Both the position numbers and the translations under genes were made by a program. 64,000 bases of DNA, taken from positions 1 through 64,000 of the forward strand of contig NZ_SMME01000870.1 in assembly GCF_009711465.1 (NCBI RefSeq). The letters are read 5' to 3'. This document shows, piece after piece, positions 29,087 through 37,804 of the stretch. This DNA is from Parendozoicomonas verongulae. Lineage in GTDB: Bacteria > Pseudomonadota > Gammaproteobacteria > Pseudomonadales > Endozoicomonadaceae. A model generated the notes under the pieces. It saw nothing but the letters and a program-made list of their open reading frames with translations, searched no databases and was not told the origin of the DNA. Within the stretch, counting starts at the first letter, position 1, and every line of letters begins with the position of its first letter.

Positions 29087-29396
29087 AAACCACCCGTCTT
29101 ATCGTTATTCATGTTACGGATCTGCCAGGGCCTTCCACTCAGGCCACTTTGCTTCCCTGTTTGCGCTCCTTTTCGAGTCTTTCTTATAACTGGCAGCCTT
29201 CTTCTTGTGCTATTGGATCATGCCCATTACTGTTCCTGATGAACATGGCAGGATATAGGTATTTTTAACTATAAAGCAAAGCTATTTTTACTTAACTCGT
29301 GCACCCATCCTACCCATAACCACTAGAATTAAAAAGACTGTTTTGGTCAGGTATTTTATGTAATATTGGATCTGTTACCTCTTCGGTAAAATAATA
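29087..29396. promoter_or_regulatory. Intergenic region between prkA and mpgP
   Basis: 310 bases between divergent genes, so it must hold both promoters. A small dyad TGTTCCTGATGAACA lies near 29230-29245. I found no convincing sigma-54 site upstream of prkA. No ORF or RNA gene is supported. Confidence 0.4.
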
Positions 29397-30218
29397 ATGA
29401 AAGATATCAGACTGCTTGTTTTTACCGATCTTGACGGCACTCTTCTGGATCATGAAAGCTACAGCACCGAGCCCGCCGCAGAGGCCCTTGCCCTTCTCAA
29501 AGCTCTTCATATTCCCCTGATATTCAACACTAGTAAAACCCGTACAGAAACGGTTTTCCTGCGGAATCAACTCAATAATAACGACCCGTTCGCCACAGAA
29601 AACGGCAGCTGTCTTTCTATTCCAGATAACTACTTTTCTGGCGAAGCTGAAAAAGGCTATCGCACAACAATGTTTGGCAGCCTGTATTCCCAGACTATCC
29701 AAATACTTGCAAATATTCGCTCTGAATATGGTCTATCCTTCACAGGCTTTCACGATATGACACTGAGAGAAATATCAGCCTGCACAGGGCTGGATCTCGA
29801 AGAGGCTAAACGCGCCCGGGACAGAGACTGCAGTGAACCACTGATCTGGAGCGATACTGAAGAAAACCTGTCGCTATTCAAACGCCTGCTGGATGCCAGA
29901 AACCTGCACCTTACACGGGGTGGACGCTTTCATTATGTGTCAAGCGAGGGTAATAAAGGGTTAATAGTGCAGTGGCTGAAGGATCATTTTCAGGCGGAAT
30001 ATCCTGACAGCAAATTCATGACTATCGGGTTAGGTGATGGCAGTAACGATCTCCCGATGCTGGAGGCTGTGGATAACCCCGTGCTGGTCATATCAGACCA
30101 TGGTCATGCACCAAAATGCAACCACATCAAAAACCTGATCACCACGGATGCACCTGGCCCGGTCGGGTGGAATCAAACGATTCTCAAATTGGTGCACGAG
30201 CTACTCTATGAGTCATAG
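29397..30218 (+). CDS. Mannosyl/glucosyl-3-phosphoglycerate phosphatase family (HAD, YedP-like)
   Basis: 273-aa HAD-superfamily Cof-type phosphatase. Motif I VFTDLDGTLLD is at residues 8-18. FNTSKTRTETVFL is family-typical for mannosyl-3-phosphoglycerate phosphatases, ATENGSCLSIP follows, and the C-terminal metal site is GLGDGSNDLPMLEAVD. The family makes the compatible solutes mannosyl- or glucosylglycerate together with a glycosyltransferase. Here only a remnant of such a transferase remains directly downstream, so the pathway is probably broken or completed elsewhere. Looks intact itself. Confidence 0.85.
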   Translation: MKDIRLLVFTDLDGTLLDHESYSTEPAAEALALLKALHIPLIFNTSKTRTETVFLRNQLNNNDPFATENGSCLSIPDNYFSGEAEKGYRTTMFGSLYSQTIQILANIRSEYGLSFTGFHDMTLREISACTGLDLEEAKRARDRDCSEPLIWSDTEENLSLFKRLLDARNLHLTRGGRFHYVSSEGNKGLIVQWLKDHFQAEYPDSKFMTIGLGDGSNDLPMLEAVDNPVLVISDHGHAPKCNHIKNLITTDAPGPVGWNQTILKLVHELLYES

Positions 30219-30315
30219 CATTCTTACAACCGGCGTGCAGTTCAATCAGAAAACCTTCCACACCATAAAAGACACTTACTACCGCCAGGCTTTGGGCTTC
30301 ATTAAACCTTATTAG
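30208..30315 (+). pseudogene. C-terminal-region remnant of a phosphoglycerate glycosyltransferase
   Basis: A 35-codon frame overlapping the mpgP stop. It contains GVQFNQKTFHTIKDTYYRQA followed by LGFIKPY and a stop. From memory this resembles the late C-terminal region of bacterial glucosyl/mannosyl-3-phosphoglycerate synthase-type transferases, which read roughly F-x-T-I-K-x-TYYR-x-A-L-x-F there. The large N-terminal catalytic part and the final residues are missing, consistent with an internal deletion that fused the stub to mpgP. The frame ends exactly where the repeat at 30312 begins. Identification is from a short match. Confidence 0.5.
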
Positions 30316-30337
30316 GTACCCGGATCATTGCTTTCAC
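30312..30337 (+). repeat. Dispersed repeat, copy 1
   Basis: 26 bases with core GTACCCGGATCATTGCTTTC, matching 54186-54211 at 23 of 26 positions. It begins at the truncation point of the glycosyltransferase remnant. May be the end of a small mobile element or a repeat-associated sequence. Confidence 0.55.
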
Positions 30338-30377
30338 ATAATGATGGCAAGTGAATCCTCACAATGAAGAGCAGGCG

Positions 30378-30409
30378 GTAAAACTGGACGGCTGTAAAAC
30401 TGGACAGCT
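30378..30409 (+). repeat. Tandem 16-bp direct repeat
   Basis: GTAAAACTGGACGGCT immediately followed by GTAAAACTGGACAGCT, one mismatch. Lies in the 264-bp gap between mpgP and the unknown secreted protein; possibly a mobile-element scar or a regulator-binding array. Confidence 0.7.
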
Positions 30410-30482
30410 AAAAGCAATATAATCTCGCTAAACGACATCCATGGTCTATACATAAATGGCAGCCCCTCAAGAGTGATGACCA

Positions 30483-31988
30483 ATGGGATCTGTTGCTGCG
30501 AGTCTGGTTTTGCCGATCTGGAAAAAGTTATTTGCGTGTATTTTGATCCTCTGCCTGTTTTTTATTACGCCCCATACTCATGCAGTGAAATTTAAACGCT
30601 TCAAGGTCACAAATCTGCAAACCAGTACAAAAGGCGCAGATCTAGTATTCCAGCTCCGACATCAAGCAGAGCAAGCCAAGCGTCAAGAGGATGAAAAAGA
30701 AAGAGAGAAAAAAGGTTTCTGGAAAAAACGAATGGACAAAAGCCCAAAAACCAGCCCGCTAACATTGAGTCAAGCAGCACCTGCCTCACATTTAACGACA
30801 ACAAAGATGAAAGAGTTAAGAGACGAAATGCTAACAGAAAGGGGGGATTTAACCGCACTGGAATTTATGGGTTCTGTGACTTTAGACACCAGTTTTTCAA
30901 AACAGGAGCACGGATCCGGTCAACTCATAACCAAAGAAAGCGACGACCCCGTCATCACCTTTGGCCATATCAACCTGGCTACAGATGAAATAGAAGCCAG
31001 CATTCAAAGTGCCCAAATGAACATTCGCCGCATCACACTTTATGATAGGTTAAAAGCAAAAGACGAACTGTGGTTCAGTGATAGATCCATAACACTGGAT
31101 GGCTGGGACGTTATCCCCGATTCATCTGTCCCCCTGGAATCGTTCACACGTTTTTTATTTTGGAACCACGCACTCAGACCGCTGCGAAATGAAGGACATG
31201 CTTCCTACCCTGGTTCCACCGCTGCAATGCCAAGTAGTCCGCTCTATGGTCATTCAAATGCAGACATTCCCATAGACCCTCAAAAGCCCTCGATCCACGA
31301 ACTGCGTCTGAGCGTTACAGTTCAAAGTGCCTATGAAACAGCCAATTCTGTGACAAAACCAGAACAGCTTTACCAAGCACTTGTGACTTTTGCCAATAGC
31401 CACAGGCCTATGCTGCAAAAGCTAGGAGTAATTGATGATCTGCTGGGAAGACATGTTGATAAGATTAGTATTCTCTTGCATAGCGAAAAACCCAATACGC
31501 CTGTCTCAGCAATATCTGCCTCAACACCTTCATTAGTGCATACAGCTTCAGTACTCACACACCAAAGACTCTCCTATCTGCAAACCCATACTTTCCTTGG
31601 TTTTGAGTATGTGTACACACCGGAAGCAACTGCAGCGTCCCCTCAAGCTCATGAAATACGATGGGATATACATGAGGACAAGACGGACCTTTTCATCCCA
31701 CCTGAGCTTAGGCTCCAAATGCCCCCCATAGAGCAGAGTTATCGAATGGGAGGGGTTTCAATGTTGCCTCACTCTTTTGATCAGCCCAGGTATCACCACA
31801 TACTCAATGAGACTGCTCAGCAGTGGCCTGGAACCAATACCCTAAATACCTACCCTCGAGTTTCAGGATACACAGCTGGCGCAGTATACCCTCCGATCAC
31901 TACACTTCCAGCATCAGTTACACAACTGTATGGGCGTTTTCCAAGCATTGTCTGTCCTGCATGCAGCTCATTCTATAAACAGAGCTAG
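30483..31988 (+). CDS. Unrecognised secreted protein
   Basis: I do not recognise this 501-aa protein. Residues about 10-35 are a hydrophobic signal peptide ending near THAVKF. Residues about 60-90 are highly charged (QAEQAKRQEDEKEREKKGFW, coiled-coil-like). The remainder is rich in Ser, Thr, Pro and His with no repeat, membrane segment or catalytic motif I can name. Two cysteines cluster in VCPACSS near the C-terminus, a possible metal or disulfide pair. Upstream ribosome-binding signal is weak (AAGAGTGATG). It sits in the accessory block between mpgP and hemC, with lower GC than its flanks. Probably lineage-specific; export is inferred from the leader only. Confidence 0.65.
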   Translation: MGSVAASLVLPIWKKLFACILILCLFFITPHTHAVKFKRFKVTNLQTSTKGADLVFQLRHQAEQAKRQEDEKEREKKGFWKKRMDKSPKTSPLTLSQAAPASHLTTTKMKELRDEMLTERGDLTALEFMGSVTLDTSFSKQEHGSGQLITKESDDPVITFGHINLATDEIEASIQSAQMNIRRITLYDRLKAKDELWFSDRSITLDGWDVIPDSSVPLESFTRFLFWNHALRPLRNEGHASYPGSTAAMPSSPLYGHSNADIPIDPQKPSIHELRLSVTVQSAYETANSVTKPEQLYQALVTFANSHRPMLQKLGVIDDLLGRHVDKISILLHSEKPNTPVSAISASTPSLVHTASVLTHQRLSYLQTHTFLGFEYVYTPEATAASPQAHEIRWDIHEDKTDLFIPPELRLQMPPIEQSYRMGGVSMLPHSFDQPRYHHILNETAQQWPGTNTLNTYPRVSGYTAGAVYPPITTLPASVTQLYGRFPSIVCPACSSFYKQS

Positions 31989-32216
31989 GAAATACGCAGA
32001 GGACAATGGACTCACCCTCGTTGTTACTCTTCTTTTTTTCTCCCACAACCACACAGGCCCCGTCTATCAAAGTCGATTTGAGATAAAAGCTTATGACCAG
32101 GCAGTCAGGCATTTCATTGGATGCTGCAGTTTTTTTCCTGCAAAAACCGTATGATTGGGTAATTATTGGAGCGCCCTGCTACACAAAGCTGGCAGTAAAA
32201 AAGAGTACAAGCAGCA

Positions 32217-33185
32217 ATGAAAACCCTCAGAATCGCCACCCGCAAAAGCGCACTGGCTCTCTGGCAGGCGGAATATGTAAAAAGCCGACTGGAAACCTTA
32301 CACCCGGATCTGAACGTCGAATTGGTAACAATGGTCAGTCGTGGCGATAAACTGCTTGATGCTCCACTGGCCAAAATTGGTGGCAAAGGGCTGTTTGTAA
32401 AGGAACTGGAACACGCCCTGCTGGAGAACCGGGCGGATATCGCCGTTCATTCCATGAAAGATGTCCCCATGCACTTTCCGGAAGGCTTGGGACTTTCTGT
32501 GATCTGTGAGCGGGAAGACCCTCGGGATGCTTTTGTTTCCAACACATACACATCTCTTGAAGAGCTGCCTCAGGGAGCGATTGTTGGTACCTCCAGCCTG
32601 CGCCGCCAATGTCAGATTCTGGCCAAACGCCCAGACCTCACCATCAACTTCCTCCGTGGCAATGTGAACACCCGTCTCGCCAAACTGGATGCTGGAGAAT
32701 ACGATGCCATCATTCTCGCCGCGGCAGGGCTGATTCGCCTTAAGTTTGAAGATCGCATCACCCATTGTCTGGAAACAGATTTATCCCTGCCAGCAGGCGG
32801 GCAAGGCGCCGTTGGCATCGAGTGCCGTACAGGCGATTCAAACATCATCGACCTTATCAAGCCACTGCATCACGAGGACACGGCCAAATGCGTACTCGCT
32901 GAACGCGCCATGAATCAGACACTGAATGGCGGTTGTCATGTCCCTATTGCCAGCTTTGCCGAGCTTCAGGGCGACCAACTCTTTCTGCGCGGCCTTGTCG
33001 GCCAGCCAGATGCCAGTAAAATTTTGCGAACGGAACACACCGTGCCTGCTAATGAATACGAACAGGCAGGCATCCGTGCTGCAGAGCACCTTCTGGAGCA
33101 GGGGGCCGGAGAGATTCTCGCCTCACTGCTACATTCCACCACAGCCAACGCCAGCACACCTGCTGGCTCATCAGACGAACAATGA
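32217..33185 (+). CDS. hemC: Porphobilinogen deaminase (hydroxymethylbilane synthase)
   Basis: Condenses four porphobilinogens to hydroxymethylbilane (322 aa). N-terminal [44 protein letters not shown] and [13 protein letters not shown] line the active site. The dipyrromethane-binding Cys is in [14 protein letters not shown] near residue 242. First gene of hemC-hemD-hemX-hemY; overlaps hemD by four bases. In Pseudomonas it follows algR; here it has its own upstream region of about 230 bp. Confidence 0.96.
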   Translation: MKTLRIATRKSALALWQAEYVKSRLETLHPDLNVELVTMVSRGDKLLDAPLAKIGGKGLFVKELEHALLENRADIAVHSMKDVPMHFPEGLGLSVICEREDPRDAFVSNTYTSLEELPQGAIVGTSSLRRQCQILAKRPDLTINFLRGNVNTRLAKLDAGEYDAIILAAAGLIRLKFEDRITHCLETDLSLPAGGQGAVGIECRTGDSNIIDLIKPLHHEDTAKCVLAERAMNQTLNGGCHVPIASFAELQGDQLFLRGLVGQPDASKILRTEHTVPANEYEQAGIRAAEHLLEQGAGEILASLLHSTTANASTPAGSSDEQ

Positions 33186-33919
33186 GCTTACCTTTGGAAG
33201 GGCTGCGGGTGCTGATCACCCGCCCGCAGCCACAAGCCAACCGGCTTGCGGACTTTCTGCAGGGCAAAGGCGCCAAAACCACTCTTCTTCCCATGGTGGA
33301 GATTCGCCCTGTACTGCCAGCACCAAAGCTGGAGGAGCTATCACAGTTTCATAAAGTGATTGCTATTAGCGTGCCCGCTGTCGAAGTGGGTTTTCAAAAA
33401 CTTACAGGGTTTCATCCAGATACCAAGTGGTTTACGCCGGGCAAGGGAACGGCCAAAGCGTTGAGGGAGAAAGGTATTCATCCCCAGTGTCCTGAATCGG
33501 AATTCACCAGCGAGTCCATGCTGGAACTACCTGCGCTGAAGCAGGTAGAAGGCGATAATATTCTGATTCTGAAAGGTGAAGGTGGGCGAGATCTGCTGAC
33601 AGAGGAGCTCACTCGCCGGGGAGCACGGGTTGTAGCGGTGGTTCTCTATCGTCGTCAATGCCCTGATTACTCCCCAACCGAAATAGAAACGACACTGGCA
33701 AGTGCGGACATAAATGCTATTGTCGCCACCAGTGGTCAAATCATCAGCAATATTCAGGCCTGCGTACCCAACCTTCAGGATTTGATTCTTGTACCGCTGA
33801 TTGTGCCCAGCCCACGAGTGGCCAGGCAGGCCAGAAAGTTTGGTTTTAAAAAAGTTGTTATCAGCCCAGGTGCGGGTGATCAGGATATTGCCGAGGCTTT
33901 ATTACAGCTCGTATATTGA
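33182..33919 (+). CDS. hemD: Uroporphyrinogen-III synthase
   Basis: Cyclises hydroxymethylbilane with ring-D inversion (245 aa). The family is weakly conserved, but [20 protein letters not shown] at the N-terminus, [22 protein letters not shown] in the middle, and [16 protein letters not shown] near the end are characteristic. Position between hemC and hemX confirms it. Confidence 0.92.
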   Translation: MSLPLEGLRVLITRPQPQANRLADFLQGKGAKTTLLPMVEIRPVLPAPKLEELSQFHKVIAISVPAVEVGFQKLTGFHPDTKWFTPGKGTAKALREKGIHPQCPESEFTSESMLELPALKQVEGDNILILKGEGGRDLLTEELTRRGARVVAVVLYRRQCPDYSPTEIETTLASADINAIVATSGQIISNIQACVPNLQDLILVPLIVPSPRVARQARKFGFKKVVISPGAGDQDIAEALLQLVY

Positions 33920-33965
33920 TACGCTAAACAAACCGATAGACAAACTGATAAGTGAGCAGGTCAGG

Positions 33966-35183
33966 GTGAACGACAATACGCCACAGAAGATGTCCCAGCC
34001 CCCGAAGGATGAGCGGGCGGACAAATCATCATCGGGTATGGCCAATCGCCAGTCCGTCAAAACACCAACCATTAGTAGGCTGGCGGTGTTTGCCACCGCT
34101 CTGTCCCTGACTCTAACAGCAGTAATTGGAGCGGCAGGCTGGTACGGCTATCAGAGTGTCTGGCCGCTGCTCTCCAACGACAAACTGGCAGGCCAAAGCT
34201 GGGTAGATCAGCAATTCACTGAAAACAACCAGAGCGTTAAAAGCGCCCTCTACCAGACCCAGCAAACGATAAAACAGAATATGCAGGACGTTGTGGGGCA
34301 GTCTGACCGCCTGGTTACCCGCATCGATAATGTGGATCGTCGTCTGAACCGTCTTCAGGGCGCAGACCGTAATGTCTGGAAGCTGGCTGAGGCAGAATAC
34401 CTGATGCGACTGGCTAACCAGCGCCTGCTCACCATGCATGATATCAAAAGCGCCAAAACTCTCCTGTCTCAAGCCGATGTGCTGTTAGTGGCTGTGGATG
34501 AATACGGCCTGTTCAATGTGCGTCAGGCTCTGGCAGAAGACTTGGCTGCACTGCGTGCCACACCGGAGAATGATATTACCGCCAGCTGGATGGAATTGAA
34601 TGCTCTGGCTGACCGCATTGATCAATTGCCTCTGGCATCCTCCAATGCTCCCATGGTCGAGCCAGCCTCCGAACCGGAAATCATTACCAGTGATCAACCT
34701 GAAACCCTGCCAGATGATGCGCCCTTGCAAGAACAGGTAAGCTTTACTCTGAGCCAGTGGATCAGCGCAGCCTCCGAAGCCGCGGAGGATATCTTCAACA
34801 CTTTTGCGGCCCAGTTCCGTCTGCGTGAAAGCAACCACAAAGTGGCTCCTCTGGTGTCTGCCCGCCAGGAGATGTACCTGCGTCAGAACCTGCGCTTGAT
34901 GCTGGAGCAGGCCCAGACTTCTCTGTTGCAAGGGCGCACTGAGGTTTATCAGGCCAGCCTCAGGAAAGCTCAAGGTTGGCTCAACCAGTGGTTCATTAAT
35001 AACGGTTCCGAGATTACCGCTCTTCATACAGCTCTGGATCGTCTTGCGGGAACGCCCGTTGAGCAATCAACACCAGACATCAGTCGCTCACTGACTTCTC
35101 TGAAAGCCTACATCAACGAAAAAGCGGATCATAACCTGCCCGTTGAACCTGTAACCAAAAGCAAGACGGAGGACAGATCATGA
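33966..35183 (+). CDS. hemX: HemX-like membrane protein (uroporphyrinogen-III C-methyltransferase-annotated family)
   Basis: Single-pass inner-membrane protein with a long periplasmic part. A cytoplasmic Lys/Ser-rich tail is followed by one membrane segment (LAVFATALSLTLTAVIGAAG) and helical regions with QTIKQNMQDVVGQSDRLVTR, WKLAEAEYLMRLANQRLL and VSARQEMYLRQNLRLMLEQA, typical of HemX. Catalytic methyltransferase residues are absent, as usual in this family. The longest frame starts inside hemD at 33801; GTG at 33966 (AGGTCAGG upstream) or ATG at 33990 is more likely. Overlaps hemY by four bases. Confidence 0.88.
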   Translation: MNDNTPQKMSQPPKDERADKSSSGMANRQSVKTPTISRLAVFATALSLTLTAVIGAAGWYGYQSVWPLLSNDKLAGQSWVDQQFTENNQSVKSALYQTQQTIKQNMQDVVGQSDRLVTRIDNVDRRLNRLQGADRNVWKLAEAEYLMRLANQRLLTMHDIKSAKTLLSQADVLLVAVDEYGLFNVRQALAEDLAALRATPENDITASWMELNALADRIDQLPLASSNAPMVEPASEPEIITSDQPETLPDDAPLQEQVSFTLSQWISAASEAAEDIFNTFAAQFRLRESNHKVAPLVSARQEMYLRQNLRLMLEQAQTSLLQGRTEVYQASLRKAQGWLNQWFINNGSEITALHTALDRLAGTPVEQSTPDISRSLTSLKAYINEKADHNLPVEPVTKSKTEDRS

Positions 35184-36400
35184 GACAGATCATCCTCAAA
35201 TCCCTGTTTGTTCTGCTCTTGATTGCGGGCTGTTTTCTGACTGTTCGCTATTTCTTCCTTGATAGCGGGTATGTTCTGGTGGCCTATAACGGCTACACCC
35301 TTGAAAGCAGCCTTTGGGCGTCTATCCTGGCACTGGCTTTTTTACTCTGTGGATTAAAACTTGCGCTGTCACTTATTCGTACTTTGCAAAATGGTGCAGG
35401 TGCAATTGTTCCCATGACTGCCAAAGCCCGCCGTCGTCGTGGTCAAAAACTCTCTAACAAAGGTTTGATCGCATTTGCCAACGGCAATTGGAAAGCGGCC
35501 CAGCGTCATCTTTCCCAGGCTGGACAAACCGGCACTTTCCCTCTGCTGAATTACCTTGTGGCGGCAAGAGCCGCCAGCGCAAGTAATGATATGGAAGCCT
35601 GCAAAGACTTTCTGCGAAAAGCCGATGAGACAGCACCTGCCGCTTATATGGCCATTGGTATTACTCAAGCTGAGGTGCAGAGCTCGCAAGGGCAGTTTGA
35701 GCAAGCTTTGGCAACGCTCAAATCTCTCCATAAAAAATCACCCAGGCACCCGTACCTGCTTAAACTGCTAAAGCAAACCTATGAGCGACTGGGCGACTGG
35801 CATGCGCTGGCAGAATTACTTCCCCAACTGCGTAAGCACAAGGTTCTGGACAACGGCGCTCTGGAGGAGCTGGAAAAAAACATTTATCGCGAACTGTTTG
35901 ATCAAGCACGTAATAAAGGTCGCAACCTGAAAGGAAGTGAGTGCACCCGTCCTGCCGATGACATCTGGCAATCTCTCACTAAAGCCCAGCGTCGCAATAC
36001 CGATTTGCTTTATCGGTATGCACTGTGCCTGTTTCAGCTAGGCGCTCAGGAACAGGCGGAAGCGTTTATTCGTCGCCAGCTTCCCGCACTCTACAGCGTT
36101 TCCCTGATTCACATTTATGGTCGGATTGTCTGCACTGACCCCAGCCGCCAGCTTCTCGCTGCAGAAAAGCTGTTGGCAGAGCGCCCGAATGATCCAGAGC
36201 TGCTCTTGGCTCTTGGCCGTATCTGCTCCAAGAATCAGTTGTGGGGCAAATCCCGGGAATACCTGGAAACCAGCCTGAAGCTGCGTCATAGCGTTGATAC
36301 CTATAACGAGTTAGGCATACTGCTGGCACAACTGGGAGAGCATGAGCTAAGTTCCGGCTACTTCCAGAAAGGCCTGACTCTTGCGACGGATAATGTGTAA
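35180..36400 (+). CDS. hemY: HemY-like TPR membrane protein
   Basis: 406-aa inner-membrane protein of the HemY_N family (not protoporphyrinogen oxidase). Two membrane segments lie in residues about 5-65 (LLLIAGCFLTVRYFFLDSGY and ASILALAFLLCGLKLAL), then a basic KARRRRGQKLSNKGLIAFA motif and TPR-like helices to the C-terminus. It is associated with heme synthesis by operon position; the mechanism is unknown. Confidence 0.9.
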   Translation: MRQIILKSLFVLLLIAGCFLTVRYFFLDSGYVLVAYNGYTLESSLWASILALAFLLCGLKLALSLIRTLQNGAGAIVPMTAKARRRRGQKLSNKGLIAFANGNWKAAQRHLSQAGQTGTFPLLNYLVAARAASASNDMEACKDFLRKADETAPAAYMAIGITQAEVQSSQGQFEQALATLKSLHKKSPRHPYLLKLLKQTYERLGDWHALAELLPQLRKHKVLDNGALEELEKNIYRELFDQARNKGRNLKGSECTRPADDIWQSLTKAQRRNTDLLYRYALCLFQLGAQEQAEAFIRRQLPALYSVSLIHIYGRIVCTDPSRQLLAAEKLLAERPNDPELLLALGRICSKNQLWGKSREYLETSLKLRHSVDTYNELGILLAQLGEHELSSGYFQKGLTLATDNV

Positions 36401-36798
36401 TGGGGCGCTCATTTCTGATTACTGCTGCAATATCAGGATTTCTTGTGGTGGCACTGGGTGCTTTTGGCGCCCATGCGCTGGCCGCAAGTTTTTCAGCCTA
36501 TCAGCTGAATATCTGGGATAAAGCCGTCAATTATCAAATGTTTCATACAGTAGCCCTTGGCCTGGTTGCGGTGCTGGCACTTTTTTCTTCTGATAAACCC
36601 AATCGCACATTATTGTGGGCTGGACGCTTTTTCACCACAGGTATCGTGCTGTTTTCTGGCAGCCTCTATCTGCTGGCGATTACTGAGATTCGCAAACTCG
36701 GTATGGTCACTCCGCTGGGTGGAGTCGCTTTTCTGCTGGGCTGGCTTACAATTCTCTGGCACGGGATTCGGATCACCCCGTATAATGCGCGCCCTTGA
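36400..36798 (+). CDS. DUF423 family membrane protein
   Basis: 132-aa protein with four hydrophobic segments. LGAFGAHALAASFSAYQLN and WDKAVNYQMFHTVALGLVA are the DUF423 (YgdD/YwdK) signature. Start overlaps the hemY stop (TAATG). Function unknown; a small integral inner-membrane protein. Confidence 0.88.
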   Translation: MGRSFLITAAISGFLVVALGAFGAHALAASFSAYQLNIWDKAVNYQMFHTVALGLVAVLALFSSDKPNRTLLWAGRFFTTGIVLFSGSLYLLAITEIRKLGMVTPLGGVAFLLGWLTILWHGIRITPYNARP

Positions 36799-36825
36799 AA
36801 AACGTTCACTGACAGTTTCTCCCCC

Positions 36826-37542
36826 ATGACCGAAACCGATATTTCTTCAAACGATCAGGCGCAAACGCCTCATCCCCGTAAGATCAAAAGCTTTGTACTG
36901 CGAGCTGGGCGAATGACAACCGGCCAACAGAAAGGCTGGGATGTTATTTTTCCGAAGCAGGGCCTCAAGCTGGAAGACGGGCTGTTGAATCTTGATGGCG
37001 TTTTTGGCCGCAAGGCTCCGCTGGTACTGGAGATCGGCTTTGGTATGGGTTTGTCTCTGGTTGAGATGGCTGGTAACGAGCAGGATAAAAACTTTATCGG
37101 TATTGAAGTTCATCGCCCCGGCGTTGGCAGCCTGATGAACGAAGCAGATAAAGCTGGTCTCAGAAACTTACGCGCTTACTGCGACGATGCGGTAGAAGTT
37201 CTGGCCAAATGCATTCCAAATAGCAGTATCGACCGTCTGCAGGTGTACTTCCCGGATCCATGGCACAAAAAACGTCACAACAAGCGTCGCCTGATTCAAC
37301 CTGGATTTGTTGCATCTCTGCTGCCCAAGCTGAAAACCGGTGGTGTTCTGCACTTGGCAACAGATTGGGAAAACTATGCAGAACAGATGATGGAAGTGAT
37401 GAACGCCGCAGAAGGCTGGAGAAACCAGGCTGGCGAGAACAATTACTCTCCCCGTCCGGATTACCGTCCCATTACCAAGTTTGAAAAGCGTGGCGAACGT
37501 CTGGGCCACGGTGTGTGGGATCTACTCTTCGAAAAGATCTGA
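36826..37542 (+). CDS. trmB: tRNA (guanine-N7-)-methyltransferase
   Basis: Forms m7G46 in tRNA variable loops (238 aa). The SAM-binding motif [28 protein letters not shown], and the catalytic/tRNA-binding stretch [19 protein letters not shown] are all present, and the C-terminus [17 protein letters not shown] is diagnostic. Starts 28 bp after the DUF423 gene and ends before a good terminator. Confidence 0.95.
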   Translation: MTETDISSNDQAQTPHPRKIKSFVLRAGRMTTGQQKGWDVIFPKQGLKLEDGLLNLDGVFGRKAPLVLEIGFGMGLSLVEMAGNEQDKNFIGIEVHRPGVGSLMNEADKAGLRNLRAYCDDAVEVLAKCIPNSSIDRLQVYFPDPWHKKRHNKRRLIQPGFVASLLPKLKTGGVLHLATDWENYAEQMMEVMNAAEGWRNQAGENNYSPRPDYRPITKFEKRGERLGHGVWDLLFEKI

Positions 37543-37562
37543 GTATCAAAATAGAAATACAA

Positions 37563-37588
37563 ATGCTCGACTTCGGTCGGGCGTTTTT
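37563..37588 (+). terminator. Terminator after trmB
   Basis: GCTCGAC / GTCGGGC stem closed by a TTCG tetraloop and followed by a T-run, 20 bp after the trmB stop. Confidence 0.88.
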
Positions 37589-37641
37589 ATATCGGCCAGA
37601 ACAAAGAGCTAAGGGGGTTATTGAGAGTAGCTGGAAAAAGC

Positions 37642-37692
37642 AAAAAAAAAGCCTGACATCCAAGCAGAGGGGGGAGGAAAATGATGTCAGGC
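37642..37692 (-). ncRNA. Terminator-like hairpin with C-rich loop; possible 3' end of a small RNA
   Basis: Arms GCCTGACATC (37651-37660) and GATGTCAGGC (37683-37692) pair perfectly. On the minus strand the stem is followed by nine T (37642-37650), an intrinsic-terminator layout, yet no minus-strand gene lies upstream for it to end. The loop on that strand reads TTTCCTCCCCCCTCT, a C-rich sequence complementary to ribosome-binding sites. A small RNA starting somewhere in 37700-37900 is one explanation. I could not place a promoter for it. On the plus strand the same loop is the ribosome-binding site of the small ORF at 37681. Confidence 0.35.
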
Positions 37693-37722
37693 CTATTATT
37701 ACAACCAAAAGTCAGGGAGTAA
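37681..37722 (+). CDS. Possible 13-residue leader peptide
   Basis: A very strong ribosome-binding sequence (GAGGGGGGAGGAAA) abuts ATG ATG, giving MMSGLLLQPKVRE and a stop. The start codons lie within a hairpin arm, which could control access. Overlaps the next small ORF as TAATG. Expression is unproven. Confidence 0.3.
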   Translation: MMSGLLLQPKVRE

Positions 37723-37772
37723 TGAAAAAGCCTGTCCATAATAGCTCTTTACAATTTTCACAAAATCCGTAA
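37722..37772 (+). CDS. Possible 16-residue small ORF, coupled
   Basis: Starts in the stop of the preceding small ORF (TAATG) with AGGGAG upstream and encodes MKKPVHNSSLQFSQNP. Tandem, well-initiated mini-ORFs are unlikely by chance but there is no homology to support them. No full gene is visible in 37773-37924. Confidence 0.25.
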   Translation: MKKPVHNSSLQFSQNP

Positions 37773-37804
37773 ATCCACGAGAGGGGTTGCCATAATTACC
37801 TAAC

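Noticed and set aside
33801-33965. Longer hemX frame overlapping hemD by 119 bases
   Set aside because: The extension translates hemD out of frame and is not HemX-like; GTG 33966 or ATG 33990 fits.
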